From assembly GCA_938045195.1 (NCBI GenBank), contig CALINC010000013.1:1-38172 (forward strand): DNA of 38,172 bases, in the 5' to 3' direction. Shown one piece after another: positions 16,333-24,041 of this stretch. Source of the stretch: an uncultured Treponema sp. Its GTDB lineage: Bacteria; Spirochaetota; Spirochaetia; Treponematales; Treponemataceae. The stretch's first letter is position 1, and each line of letters starts with the position of its first letter. A program made the translations under genes and the position numbers. Under the pieces are notes generated by a model. That model was not told the DNA's origin and did no database searches. It saw only the letters and a program-made list of their open reading frames with translations.

Positions 16333-16908
16333 ATGATAAAACGAAACCTTATTTTGTTACTGTTTTTTATTTTTGCAGTTCATTGCTTTGCAGATAATGC
16401 CGTAGGTTTATGGAAAAGTATGGAAAAAAACGGAACTGTTACCGGCGTTTGGAAATTTTATATTGAAGACGGCACTTTGTATGGGGTTTGCCTTGCTGCA
16501 ATGGATAAGCCGATAGACATCATCTTATCGGCTTGTAAGGACAGCTACAGTGAACATCCTGTAAAATCAGGGTTTAATAAATTACGCAGGATTGACGCTC
16601 CCCTAATTTACCGTTTAACAAAAATGTCTGACGGAGTTTGGATAAACGGCTATATTATCGACGCTCGGAACGGAAAGCGTTGGAGCTGCAATATTATTTT
16701 CCATGATGCAGACGGGAAGAAATTTAAAGTAAAAACACTTGAAATGCGGGGAGGCTTAGGGCTTATCAAAGTGAGCCGGTTCTGGGAAGCGGTCAGTGTT
16801 GAAGCAGCAAATAAACTCATTCTAAAGGCCATCGAAAAAAACGGAAGTGAAACAGCTAAAAAAAATCCGGAAAAATTTTTAATCCAAAATACTATTGGGG
16901 ATCTATAA
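16333..16908 (+). CDS. DUF2147-family exported protein
   Basis: 191 residues. The N-terminus is a Sec signal peptide (MIKRNLILLLFFIFAVHCFA, probable cleavage before DNAVG). The mature part follows the DUF2147 pattern: GLWKSMEKNG, a GTLYGV strand, a Cys-containing segment (ILSACKD), WINGYIIDARNGKRWSCNI, and KFKVKTLEMRG leading to a WEAV end. DUF2147 proteins are small periplasmic beta-rich proteins of unknown function. GGAG (16313-16316) lies 16 bases from the ATG, an unusually long spacing, with no better in-frame start. The stop codon lies inside a small palindromic repeat. Confidence 0.75.
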   Translation: MIKRNLILLLFFIFAVHCFADNAVGLWKSMEKNGTVTGVWKFYIEDGTLYGVCLAAMDKPIDIILSACKDSYSEHPVKSGFNKLRRIDAPLIYRLTKMSDGVWINGYIIDARNGKRWSCNIIFHDADGKKFKVKTLEMRGGLGLIKVSRFWEAVSVEAANKLILKAIEKNGSETAKKNPEKFLIQNTIGDL

Positions 16909-16925
16909 AACCTCAGTTTTTACAG
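16902..16925 (+). repeat. Short palindromic repeat overlapping the DUF2147 stop codon
   Basis: TCTATAAAACCTCAGTTTTT-type sequence in which AAAAC (16907-16911) pairs with GTTTT (16916-16920). It resembles 14295-14320 at most positions. The TAA stop (16906-16908) of the DUF2147 gene is part of it. It separates that gene from the convergent CapA-like gene. Confidence 0.5.
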
Positions 16926-16933
16926 ATGCCCTA

Positions 16934-18178
16934 TTATAAATTAGGTGCTAAATACGCTTTCATTAATTCGAGCCGTTTTAGATAATAGTTTTTTTCTTTT
17001 TCGGGAAGGCTTTCAGCCCACTCTTTTGTAAACAGTTTTATCACGGGTGCACCGCTCTCATTATAATTTGTTATTAAAACCGGTTTTAATGAATAGCTGC
17101 TTATAATGCCGTCCGTCTTGGTTATGCATACTTGCATTAAGGCGGAATCGCCTGTGTATTCCATGTAATATGCAGGGTTTGCATAATTAACTACCCAACG
17201 CTGCCCCGAAATAAAATTTCCCATTGAATACATAAAAACGGCTTTTTTTGTATGAGCCGGTTTTGGCGGCTGTGCTTCATCTTCGACCGTCAGTACGTCT
17301 TTTAATTCCTGTTTTTCATTTTCAATTTCGACAATTTCCCACTCCTGCAAAACATGCGGATGATGCGCCCAAATGATGTCTACCCCTGAAGCCGCCAAAC
17401 TTTTAAACCATTCCCGTTTTTCTTTTAAAACCTTTAAACCGTATTCCGGTTCATACAGATGCAGTGCCAAAATAAAAATATCGCAAGGATTTTTCTTCCG
17501 CATATCCGTTATGGTTTCCATAAGTTTTTTACGTCCTGCTTTTGTAGGCGGACTATAATAAAGTCTATCTTTGGAAGCACCGTAAGAATTTAAAAGTTCC
17601 GTTACCGATAAAAATAAAATCTTCCAACCGTTTTTTTCTATTACACATGCTTCAAAATTATCCGAAAGACTTTGTTTTAAACCTGAAGAAAAAATCTGTC
17701 TACCGGCTGCTTCATAGACAGTTTTAAGATTTGAAAAAGATGTAATTGTTCCGTCTATTCCTCGTATACCTTTATCATTTGTGTGATTATTTGCAAAAGC
17801 AAAAACGTCAAAGCCTCCGTCTGCCGCAGCTTTAAGATAATCTTCGTGTACATTAAAACTTGGAAAAGAAGAAAGCGGCAGCTCATTGCAAACAGGCATT
17901 TCAATATTTCCGAATGTTAAATCATCATTTGTCAACATTTCTCTTACGCCGTCATAAATGCGGTTATAATCTTTCATATTAAAATTTACATCATGAGCCA
18001 TTATGTCACCGGAAAAAGTAAGTTGAATATTACTAATAATTGGAAGAATTTTTTCAGCTGCATCAATTTTGTCTTTTGTTTGAGAGTCGGTAGAATTACA
18101 GCCTGCAATAGGAAGAAGCAAAAAAATTATAATATTTAAATAGTTCAGTTTATAAAAAAAGTTCGATTTTTTTTTCAT
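16934..18178 (-). CDS. CapA / PGA-synthesis-type lipoprotein (metallophosphatase fold)
   Basis: 414 residues. A lipoprotein signal ends in LLPIAGC with Cys27 as the lipidation site. The mature domain shows the CapA/PgsA (PF09587) metallophosphoesterase-like motifs: FSGDIMAHD, FGNIEMPV, DVFAFANNHTNDKGIRGI, a catalytic-type LHLYEPEYG in place of the usual HWG-E, DIIWAHHPHVLQEWE, and MYSMGNFISGQ. Relatives act in poly-gamma-glutamate or polysaccharide export or anchoring, but many are uncharacterised; no capB or capC neighbours are present. The ATG lacks a ribosome binding site and lies 9 nt from a strong -10. Confidence 0.85.
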   Translation of the reverse strand: MKKKSNFFYKLNYLNIIIFLLLPIAGCNSTDSQTKDKIDAAEKILPIISNIQLTFSGDIMAHDVNFNMKDYNRIYDGVREMLTNDDLTFGNIEMPVCNELPLSSFPSFNVHEDYLKAAADGGFDVFAFANNHTNDKGIRGIDGTITSFSNLKTVYEAAGRQIFSSGLKQSLSDNFEACVIEKNGWKILFLSVTELLNSYGASKDRLYYSPPTKAGRKKLMETITDMRKKNPCDIFILALHLYEPEYGLKVLKEKREWFKSLAASGVDIIWAHHPHVLQEWEIVEIENEKQELKDVLTVEDEAQPPKPAHTKKAVFMYSMGNFISGQRWVVNYANPAYYMEYTGDSALMQVCITKTDGIISSYSLKPVLITNYNESGAPVIKLFTKEWAESLPEKEKNYYLKRLELMKAYLAPNL

Positions 18179-18187
18179 ATTATATCA

Positions 18188-18216
18188 ATTATACATTGAC
18201 ATTTAAGATTTTTCAA
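18188..18216 (-). promoter_or_regulatory. Promoter of the CapA-like gene, near-leaderless
   Basis: On the minus strand TTGAAA (18216-18211), 17-bp spacer, TATAAT (18193-18188). The ATG at 18178 follows after nine bases, so the leader would be about 2-3 nt. It overlaps the opposing ppdK promoter. Confidence 0.7.
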
Positions 18217-18224
18217 GATACAAT
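18196..18224 (+). promoter_or_regulatory. Promoter of ppdK
   Basis: TTGACA (18196-18201), 17-bp spacer, TACAAT (18219-18224). The leader is about 38 nt, with AGGAGG before the ATG at 18270. The -35 box falls inside the spacer of the opposing CapA-like promoter. Confidence 0.8.
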
Positions 18225-18269
18225 GGAAGTTAATTGTAACTATTGTTTATGTTCAAGGAGGACAATGCA

Positions 18270-21047
18270 ATGGCAAAGTCGAAATATGTTTATTTTTTTG
18301 GCGGCGGCAGTGCCGAAGGTAACGGCACTATGAGAGATATCTTAGGCGGAAAAGGTGCCGGATTGGCAGAAATGACTGCTATCGGACTTCCCGTTCCTGC
18401 AGGATTTACAATTACGACAGAGGTTTGCGAAGAGTACTATAAAAATAATAAAAAGTATCCTGTAGAACTAAAAGCTCAAGTCGAATCTTATCTTTCAAAA
18501 TTGGAAAAAATTACAGGGAAAAAACTTGGGGATAAAAACGACCCCCTTTTGGTGTCTGTAAGATCAGGCGCCCCCGTTTCTATGCCGGGTATGATGGAAA
18601 CCATTTTGAATTTGGGTTTAAATGATGAATCGGTTGAAGGCTTGGCACGAAAAACCGGCAATTTACGGTTTGCCCGTGATGCCTACCGCCGTTTTATTCT
18701 TATGTACGGTTCTACAGCTATGAATATCGCACGCGAAAAATTCGATAAAATTTTGGATGATGTAAAAGAAAAGAAAACGCGAAAACGCCTTGACATAGCC
18801 GACGGTGTTAAAATTTCGGATACGGATGTAAATGAAGACGAATTATTGGAAGTTATCGAAAAATCCAAGTCGCTTTATAAAAAAGAGATAAAAGCCGATT
18901 TTCCGCAAAAACCGCTTGACCAGCTGTGGGGTGCTATCGGAGCGGTATTCGGTTCTTGGATGTCGGATAAGGCAGTAACATACAGGCGGGTTGAGAATAT
19001 TGTCGGTATACGCGGCACTGCCGTAAATGTTATGCAGATGGTTTTTGGAAATAAGGGCGAAACCTCCGGTACAGGTGTTTGCTTTACCCGTGACCCCAAT
19101 TCCGGTAAAAATGAATTCTACGGTGAATATCTTTTTAATGCACAAGGTGAAGACGTTGTTGCAGGTATTAGAACCCCGATTAAACTCGACGCTTTTGCAA
19201 AAGAAGACAAAAAGGCTTATAACGAACTTTGCAATGTGCGCAAAATTCTTGAAAAGCATTATAAAGATATGCAGGATATGGAATTTACAGTAGAAGAAGG
19301 CAAACTCTATATGCTGCAATGCCGTACCGGTAAACGGTTGCCTGCTGCAGCTTTCCAAATGGCTGTCGATATGGTTGAGGAAAAACTTATCACAAAAGAA
19401 CAAGCTGTTGCAAGAATTAAGGCAACCGACATTGAAGGTGTTTTTTACAAAGCGTTGGATAATTCCAAATCTGCGGAAATTAAAGCTGCGCACTTTGCCG
19501 ATGGTATTGCAGCCGTTCCGGGTGCCGCTTGCGGAAAGATTTGTCTTTCGGCATCTCATGCGGAAGAAATGTGCAAAGACGGAAACAAGGTTATTTTGGT
19601 GCGCCACGAAACAAGCCCTGAAGATGTAGGCGGAATGCATGCAGCCGAAGGAATTTTGACGGCTACCGGCGGAAAGACAAGTCATGCTGCCGTTGTTGCG
19701 CGCGGCTGGGGAAAATGCTGTATCGTAGGCTGCGAAAAACTTGCTATAGATTATGAGAAAAAAGAAGTAAGCTGTAACGGTGTGGTGCTGCATGAAGGTG
19801 ATTATATCACTCTTGACGGCACAAGAGGTGCGGTATACAAGGGTGAATTATCTTTAATAAACCCCAAACCTCCTGCAGCATATAAAAAGATAATGGAATG
19901 GGTTGACGAAATTAGAAAGATTAAGGTGCGTACCAATGCCGATACGCCCGAAGACGCAAAAATTGCCATAGGGCACGGTGCACAAGGTATAGGTCTTTGC
20001 CGAACGGAACACATGTTCTTCAGTGATGAAAACCGCATTCTTGCAATCCGCGAAATGATTATTGCCGAAACAAAAGAAGCCCGCGAAAAGGCTCTAAAAA
20101 AACTGCTTCCGTATCAAACCCGCGATTTTGAAGGCATATTTAAAGCGATGAACGGCTTCCCCGTTACTATCCGCTTGATTGATCCGCCGTTACACGAGTT
20201 TGTACCGCATGACAAGGAAGGTCAACAGAATTTGGCTGAAAGACTTAATATCTCGTTTGTAAGCGTTAAAAACCGTGTAGAACAATTAACCGAAGCCAAC
20301 CCAATGTTGGGACACCGAGGCTGCCGCTTGAGCATCACCTATCCCGAAATTTTGGAAATGCAGGTTACGGCAATTATTTCAGCTGCTTGTTCCGTACAGA
20401 AAAAAAGTATCGAAGTTTTACCCGAAATAATGATTCCTCTTACGATTGACCCCAAAGAATTTACAATCTTGGAAAAAAGAATTAGAGCTATTGCCGATGA
20501 AATAATCAAAAAGAAAGCTAAAGACCAAAAACTTTTTTACATGGTCGGTACTATGGTAGAAACTCCGAGGGCGGCTCTTCTTGCCGATAAGATTGCAGAA
20601 CATGCCGAATTCTTCTCATTCGGAACAAACGATTTAACCCAAATGACAATCGGTATAAGCCGCGATGACGCTGGGAAATTCTTGCCTGAATATGTCGATG
20701 AAAATAAAGCCGGTGTATTTAAGGCAGACCCCTTTCAATCACTTGACCAAGAAGGTGTCGGTATGCTGGTTGAAACGGCAATTCAAAAAGGGCGGGCTGC
20801 ACGCAAAAACCTCGAAGTCGGTATTTGCGGAGAACACGGCGGAGATCTAAATTCCGTTAAGTTTTTCTGCCGCGCAGGAATGGATTACGTATCGGCTTCT
20901 CCGTTGCGGGTTCCGATAGCACGGCTTGCTGCGGCACAAGCGGAAATAGAAAAAAAAGCTGCCGCTGCTGCAAGTAAACCTGTAAAATCCGGAACGGCAA
21001 AAAAAGCTGCCGGTAAATCAGCTGCAAAAAATCAAGCTAAAAAATAA
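18270..21047 (+). CDS. ppdK: Pyruvate, phosphate dikinase
   Basis: 925 residues from ATG 18270 after AAGGAGGA. The N-terminal ATP-grasp domain has GGKGAGLAEMTAIGLPVPAGFTI and SVRSGAPVSMPGMMETILNLG. The swivelling phosphohistidine domain has TATGGKTSHAAVVARGWGK. The C-terminal TIM barrel has GIGLCRTEHMFF, LGHRGCRLSITYPE, FSFGTNDLTQMT, and GICGEHGGD with the catalytic Cys. It interconverts pyruvate and PEP with ATP/Pi and AMP/PPi, probably central to PEP and ATP economy in this fermenter. Unusually, the protein ends in a Lys/Ala-rich tail of about 35 residues (GTAKKAAGKSAAKNQAKK at the end), absent from the usual ~875-residue enzymes. Confidence 0.97.
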   Translation: MAKSKYVYFFGGGSAEGNGTMRDILGGKGAGLAEMTAIGLPVPAGFTITTEVCEEYYKNNKKYPVELKAQVESYLSKLEKITGKKLGDKNDPLLVSVRSGAPVSMPGMMETILNLGLNDESVEGLARKTGNLRFARDAYRRFILMYGSTAMNIAREKFDKILDDVKEKKTRKRLDIADGVKISDTDVNEDELLEVIEKSKSLYKKEIKADFPQKPLDQLWGAIGAVFGSWMSDKAVTYRRVENIVGIRGTAVNVMQMVFGNKGETSGTGVCFTRDPNSGKNEFYGEYLFNAQGEDVVAGIRTPIKLDAFAKEDKKAYNELCNVRKILEKHYKDMQDMEFTVEEGKLYMLQCRTGKRLPAAAFQMAVDMVEEKLITKEQAVARIKATDIEGVFYKALDNSKSAEIKAAHFADGIAAVPGAACGKICLSASHAEEMCKDGNKVILVRHETSPEDVGGMHAAEGILTATGGKTSHAAVVARGWGKCCIVGCEKLAIDYEKKEVSCNGVVLHEGDYITLDGTRGAVYKGELSLINPKPPAAYKKIMEWVDEIRKIKVRTNADTPEDAKIAIGHGAQGIGLCRTEHMFFSDENRILAIREMIIAETKEAREKALKKLLPYQTRDFEGIFKAMNGFPVTIRLIDPPLHEFVPHDKEGQQNLAERLNISFVSVKNRVEQLTEANPMLGHRGCRLSITYPEILEMQVTAIISAACSVQKKSIEVLPEIMIPLTIDPKEFTILEKRIRAIADEIIKKKAKDQKLFYMVGTMVETPRAALLADKIAEHAEFFSFGTNDLTQMTIGISRDDAGKFLPEYVDENKAGVFKADPFQSLDQEGVGMLVETAIQKGRAARKNLEVGICGEHGGDLNSVKFFCRAGMDYVSASPLRVPIARLAAAQAEIEKKAAAAASKPVKSGTAKKAAGKSAAKNQAKK

Positions 21048-21055
21048 TGTATTTA

Positions 21056-21086
21056 CTATACCGCACTTAAAATAAGGGCGGTATAG
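21056..21086 (+). terminator. First hairpin after ppdK
   Basis: A perfect 9-bp stem (CTATACCGC 21056-21064 with 21078-21086) begins 9 bp after the stop codon. It is not followed by a T run, so it may be an mRNA 3'-stabilising hairpin rather than a terminator. Confidence 0.5.
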
Positions 21087-21100
21087 CATAGCATTGGGAA

Positions 21101-21141
21101 CGTACCGTTTATTCAGCTTTTGTAATAAACGGTATGTATTT
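21101..21141 (+). terminator. Terminator after ppdK
   Basis: A 13-bp stem with one wobble (21101-21113 with 21124-21136) and a 10-nt loop, followed by TATTTT. It lies upstream of the chorismate mutase promoter. Confidence 0.65.
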
Positions 21142-21168
21142 TAAAGCACACCGTCTTGCAAGGTTTTG

Positions 21169-21174
21169 TATACT
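21169..21174 (+). promoter_or_regulatory. -10 box of the chorismate mutase gene, leaderless arrangement
   Basis: TATACT (21169-21174) is seven bases before ATG 21182, and there is no ribosome binding site. The -35 region at the right distance is poor (around 21146-21151). Confidence 0.45.
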
Positions 21175-21181
21175 TTAAATT

Positions 21182-21574
21182 ATGGCTATATTTAAAAAAC
21201 TGAGAGCCGTACGCGGTGCTGTCTGCTGCGAAAATACGGCTGAAAGTATAGAACGGGAAGTTTGTTTTTTGGTTTCGGCAATTTTAAAAGCAAATAAAAA
21301 TATTGAGACGGATATTGTTTCAATTCAATTTTCCATTACGGAAGATTTAACGGCTTTAAATCCTGCCGCAGCTTTGCGAAAAGGCGGGGCAGAGTGTAAA
21401 ACAGATTTTATAAACATTGTCCGCAATATTCCGCTTTTTTGTTCTGCAGAACCTAAAGTTGAAAATAGCTTACCAAAAACGATACGCATTCTTATTCATT
21501 ATTATTCGAGGCGGAAACCTAAACCGGTTTATATACACGGAGCGGAAGTTTTGCGCCAAGATATTATGAGTTAA
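21182..21574 (+). CDS. aroH: Chorismate mutase, AroH type
   Basis: 130 residues. The sequence follows the Bacillus-type monofunctional AroH fold: RAVRGAVCCENTAESI at the N-terminus (Arg11 matching the active-site Arg7), ETDIVSIQFSITEDLTALNPAAALR, the NIPLFCSAEPKV segment with the conserved Cys/Glu pair, SLPKTIRILIHYY (active-site Arg90 region), and KPVYIHGAEVLRQD with the Tyr and C-terminal Arg. It rearranges chorismate to prephenate. No other aromatic-pathway gene is adjacent. Length is normal (B. subtilis enzyme 127 residues). Confidence 0.88.
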   Translation: MAIFKKLRAVRGAVCCENTAESIEREVCFLVSAILKANKNIETDIVSIQFSITEDLTALNPAAALRKGGAECKTDFINIVRNIPLFCSAEPKVENSLPKTIRILIHYYSRRKPKPVYIHGAEVLRQDIMS

Positions 21575-21599
21575 GTACATCGGCAGCGGATTATAGAGC

Positions 21600-21628
21600 T
21601 TGTTTTTTTATTGGAATAATGATATTTT
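21600..21628 (+). promoter_or_regulatory. Candidate promoter of the hemerythrin-macrodomain pair
   Basis: TTGTTT (21600-21605), 17-bp spacer, TATTTT (21623-21628). About 15 nt of leader contains GGAGG before ATG 21651. Moderate match only. Confidence 0.4.
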
Positions 21629-21650
21629 ATTTTCAATTACGGAGGCATAT

Positions 21651-22058
21651 ATGGATTTAGTTACTTGGGACGAAAGTTACAGTGTAAAAATCAAGTCGAT
21701 TGATGAGCAGCACAAAAAACTGATTGATATAGTCAATAAACTGCATGACGCTATGAGTGCGGGAAAATCAAAAGAGCATATCGGCGATATTTTAAATGAA
21801 GTGTTGGATTATACAAAATATCATTTTAATTATGAAGAAGCCCTTATGCAAAAAGCAGGTTATGAAGATTTGGAAGGGCATAAAAAAATTCATAATAAAT
21901 TTGTAAGTCAGATTGAAAATTTTTGCGAAAGGCACAAGAAAGGTGATTTGTTTTTAAGTTTTGAACTTTCTACTTCATTGTTTGATTGGCTGATAAACCA
22001 TATTAAAGGCACTGATATGCTCTATACGGAGAAAATGCTGGCACAAGGACTCAGTTAA
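21651..22058 (+). CDS. Bacteriohemerythrin
   Basis: 135 residues from ATG 21651 (ribosome binding site ACGGAGG). All diiron ligands of the family are present: His21 (IDEQH), His58 and Glu62 (HFNYEE), His77 and His81 (HKKIH), and His117 and Asp122 (HIKGTD). The leading TWDESYSV is also typical. It is a four-helix-bundle, single-domain O2-binding protein, likely for oxygen sensing, storage or detoxification in an anaerobe. The macrodomain gene starts one base after its stop codon. Confidence 0.95.
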   Translation: MDLVTWDESYSVKIKSIDEQHKKLIDIVNKLHDAMSAGKSKEHIGDILNEVLDYTKYHFNYEEALMQKAGYEDLEGHKKIHNKFVSQIENFCERHKKGDLFLSFELSTSLFDWLINHIKGTDMLYTEKMLAQGLS

Positions 22059-22059
22059 T

Positions 22060-22572
22060 ATGCCGATAAACATAATGCGGGGCGATATTACAAAACTTAA
22101 TGTTGACGTAATCGTAAATGCTGCAAACACAACACTGCTTGGCGGGGGAGGCGTAGACGGGGCAATCCACAAAGCTGCGGGAAAAAAACTTTTAGAGGCA
22201 TGTAAAAAACTAAACGGCTGCAAAACAGGCGAAGCAAAAATAACGTTAGGGTATAATCTACCTGCACGTTTTGTCATTCATACACCGGGTCCGGTTTATG
22301 ACGGCGGCAAACGAGGTGAGGCAGAACTTTTATCAGCATCATACCGCAATTCACTGCAGCTCGCTTTTGAAAATAACTGCTCATCGATTGCATTCCCGTG
22401 TATCAGTGCTGGTGTTTACGGTTATCCCAAAAAAGAAGCTGCGGCGATAGCCCTTAAAACAATTTTAGGCTTTTTACAAGAAAAAAACGATTGCATGGAA
22501 GTTTTTATCGTCTGTTTTGATACAACAAACGAGGACATTTATCGAGAACTCCTAGCCCAAAAACAAGTATAG
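22060..22572 (+). CDS. Macrodomain protein (MacroD-type ADP-ribosyl / O-acetyl-ADP-ribose hydrolase)
   Basis: 170 residues. MRGDITKLNVDVIVNAANTTLLGGGGVDGAIHKAAG is present in segments: the Asp of GDIT, NAANTTLLGGGGVDGAIH with catalytic-loop Asn and Asp, then GEAKIT, HTPGPVY, IAFPCISAGVYGYP (phosphate-binding loop 2), and IVCFD. This is the YmdB/MacroD1-like class that removes mono-ADP-ribose or hydrolyses O-acetyl-ADP-ribose. TAA, one base, ATG links it to hemerythrin. AAGGAC, 10 nt upstream inside that gene, may serve as ribosome binding site. Confidence 0.93.
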   Translation: MPINIMRGDITKLNVDVIVNAANTTLLGGGGVDGAIHKAAGKKLLEACKKLNGCKTGEAKITLGYNLPARFVIHTPGPVYDGGKRGEAELLSASYRNSLQLAFENNCSSIAFPCISAGVYGYPKKEAAAIALKTILGFLQEKNDCMEVFIVCFDTTNEDIYRELLAQKQV

Positions 22573-22654
22573 CTCATTCAACTTCCATTAAATGTATTGA
22601 TTACGGAGCAGGTCTTCGGTTATAACTAATCTATAGCAATTCTATAGGCAATTT

Positions 22655-23003
22655 TGGAGATGGGGGGAATTGAACCCCCGTCCCGAAAAGGGAATCAGAA
22701 GCATCTACAGGCTTAGCGGTACGAGGCAGTTGTCGGGATTCGGTAGCAGTACCGCAAGCGTCGAATCCGTAGTACAAAAGAAAGTCCCTTTTAGCGTTTG
22801 CACGCCGCTAAAAAGCAAGCCCCGTTTAGCGTCGGAACCTTGCCCCGCTCGGAGCAGTGCAGAGCAGATTCCGCGATTATGCAGCTAAGGCGTAATCGAA
22901 ACTGTCGTTATTTTCGGCAGTTATAGTGTTTGCCGAATCAGGAGATCGGCACTCCGCCTGCAGCTTAAGCCTCCGTCTTTCCGGTCGAAACCGGAACATC
23001 CCC
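22655..23003 (-). ncRNA. ssrA: Transfer-messenger RNA (tmRNA)
   Basis: On the minus strand the 5' end GGGGATG (23003-22997) pairs with CATCTCC (22662-22656) as acceptor stem, and the next base (22655) is the discriminator A. The CCA is not encoded. GGTTTCGACCGG near the 5' end and the T-arm loop GGGTTCAATTCCC near the 3' end are tmRNA hallmarks. The resume frame at 22918-22877 encodes AENNDSFDYALAA then TAA. The length of 349 nt is normal. It rescues stalled ribosomes with SmpB and tags products for proteolysis. The opposite strand carries only spurious frames. Confidence 0.97.
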
Positions 23004-23017
23004 AAAGTATTATGCTC

Positions 23018-23046
23018 AGAATATCATATTCCAAAAAAAATGTCAA
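23018..23046 (-). promoter_or_regulatory. Promoter of ssrA
   Basis: On the minus strand TTGACA (23046-23041), 17-bp spacer beginning with eight T, TATTCT (23023-23018). Transcription would begin some 8 nt upstream of the mature 5' end, requiring trimming. Confidence 0.85.
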
Positions 23047-23094
23047 TGCAAAATTTTTCAATATGAAAAATGTTTTGTTTGCCTGATTAAAAGT

Positions 23095-23252
23095 TTTTAT
23101 TCGTGCGGAGGGTTTAATACCCTGTTGCTGCGCAACGTACGCTCTGCATCGTAACAAAGGGTATTAAAGCCCGACTGCAACCACCTTATGAGAGCATACA
23201 ATGCAAAACATTGAGCATTGTACCCCGATGCTCTGCGCCGGGGTATGTTGAT
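23095..23252 (+). repeat. Dispersed ~155-bp repeat, copy 2 (full length)
   Basis: It aligns over its length with 27993-28147 and with both ends of 7531-7600. Visible structure includes an AGGGT/ACCCT hairpin near 23109 and GTTGC/GCAAC. A long-range match of GGGTTTAATACCC with GGGTATTAAAGCCC is present, as is ACAATGC/GCATTGT near 23199-23221. The last hairpin is TACCCCG/CGGGGTA (23221-23245). GCTCTGC occurs twice (23141-23147, 23230-23236). It ends at the stop codon (23253-23255) of the neighbouring minus-strand gene. No transposase-like frame. Confidence 0.88.
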
Positions 23253-23945
23253 TTAAAAAAAATTCAAGGGTATTATAATTTCAGGCCGTCCCGATGAATA
23301 CGGAGCGACTTGATATTCCGAAAAGATAATTTTTAAGGTATCTTTTTCGATTTTAAAAATTGAAAAATTTTCAATATTGGGCTCAGAACCTTTTGTAATC
23401 CATTCTTCATCCGATTCCAGCACTCCTGTTTTCAGTTTAGCAAAAAGTTGTTTTCGCGCTTCTTCCGAAAGTTTTGTAAGCCAATCCTTAGAAGCCGGCT
23501 GAATTGCTTTTTCCAATGTAAGCATTTTTTTAGTATTTACATCATAGTTTATAGGAACCAATATTGTATTACCGTGTACTCCGCCAGTATATTGATATGC
23601 TGAAATAATAAAGCCGATATAATTTGCATTTCTTTCAATTTTGTCATAGGTAATCAGCAATTCAAAATTCCTTGCGGAGGGTGCGGAAATCATATCATCG
23701 GAAGTCGTTGCCGTATACATTGCAGCAAATTCATTTTGAATATTTTTAACGATTTCCAATACGATTTTATTCAGTTCCGGTTCATCATCAAAAAAAGGAT
23801 GTTCGGCAACGGAATTGTACCGTACAATAGGCTCTTTCCTCTCTGCGGGTTTTTCTAAATTTTCTTTTGAGCCGTTTGCCCATAAGAAGCCTGCACATAA
23901 CAACAAGCATGTGCTTACAAAAAATTTAGCATAGCTATTTTTCAT
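23253..23945 (-). CDS. Exported DUF4163/DUF3298 (PdaC/RsiV-like) protein
   Basis: 230 residues from ATG 23945 (AAGGGAAG upstream). An extension to 24026 lacks family character. There is a Sec signal peptide (MKNSYAKFFVSTCLLLCAGFLWA, cleavage before NGSKE). The lipobox is imperfect (LLLC), so lipidation is unlikely. The mature protein has an N-terminal DUF4163-like half, then the DUF3298 signature: YTGGVHGNT, YDVNTKKMLTLEKAI, and a C-terminal FSEYQVAPYSSGRPEIIIP. Relatives include RsiV and the PdaC beta-domain. No catalytic residues are evident, so a binding or envelope-sensing role is inferred. The upstream leader shares a repeat with that of pnp. Confidence 0.75.
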   Translation of the reverse strand: MKNSYAKFFVSTCLLLCAGFLWANGSKENLEKPAERKEPIVRYNSVAEHPFFDDEPELNKIVLEIVKNIQNEFAAMYTATTSDDMISAPSARNFELLITYDKIERNANYIGFIISAYQYTGGVHGNTILVPINYDVNTKKMLTLEKAIQPASKDWLTKLSEEARKQLFAKLKTGVLESDEEWITKGSEPNIENFSIFKIEKDTLKIIFSEYQVAPYSSGRPEIIIPLNFF

Positions 23946-23958
23946 TTTATCACTTCCC

Positions 23959-23996
23959 TTATAAAAACTTTTTGAAAATATTTTTTCAAGCAGTTT
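23959..23996 (-). repeat. Leader repeat shared with the pnp upstream region
   Basis: On the minus strand AAACTGCTTGAAAAAA begins the element and CAAAAAGTTTTTATAAG ends it, just before the ribosome binding site. Both blocks recur in the same order upstream of pnp (38091-38147), where a longer hairpin sits between them. TGAAAATATTTTTTCA can fold on itself here. Confidence 0.6.
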
Positions 23997-24041
23997 AATA
24001 TATATAAACCATATACTTGAAAACAATATACAAAAAAATAG

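Noticed and set aside
18843..19793. A 316-codon open frame antisense to ppdK
   Set aside because: It lies wholly within the well-supported ppdK gene, has no ribosome binding site, and its Cys/Phe/His-rich composition is typical of an antisense shadow.
22670..23157. Short open frames on both strands across the tmRNA and its promoter
   Set aside because: The region is accounted for by ssrA (acceptor stem, T-arm, tag frame) and its promoter; the frames have no family resemblance.
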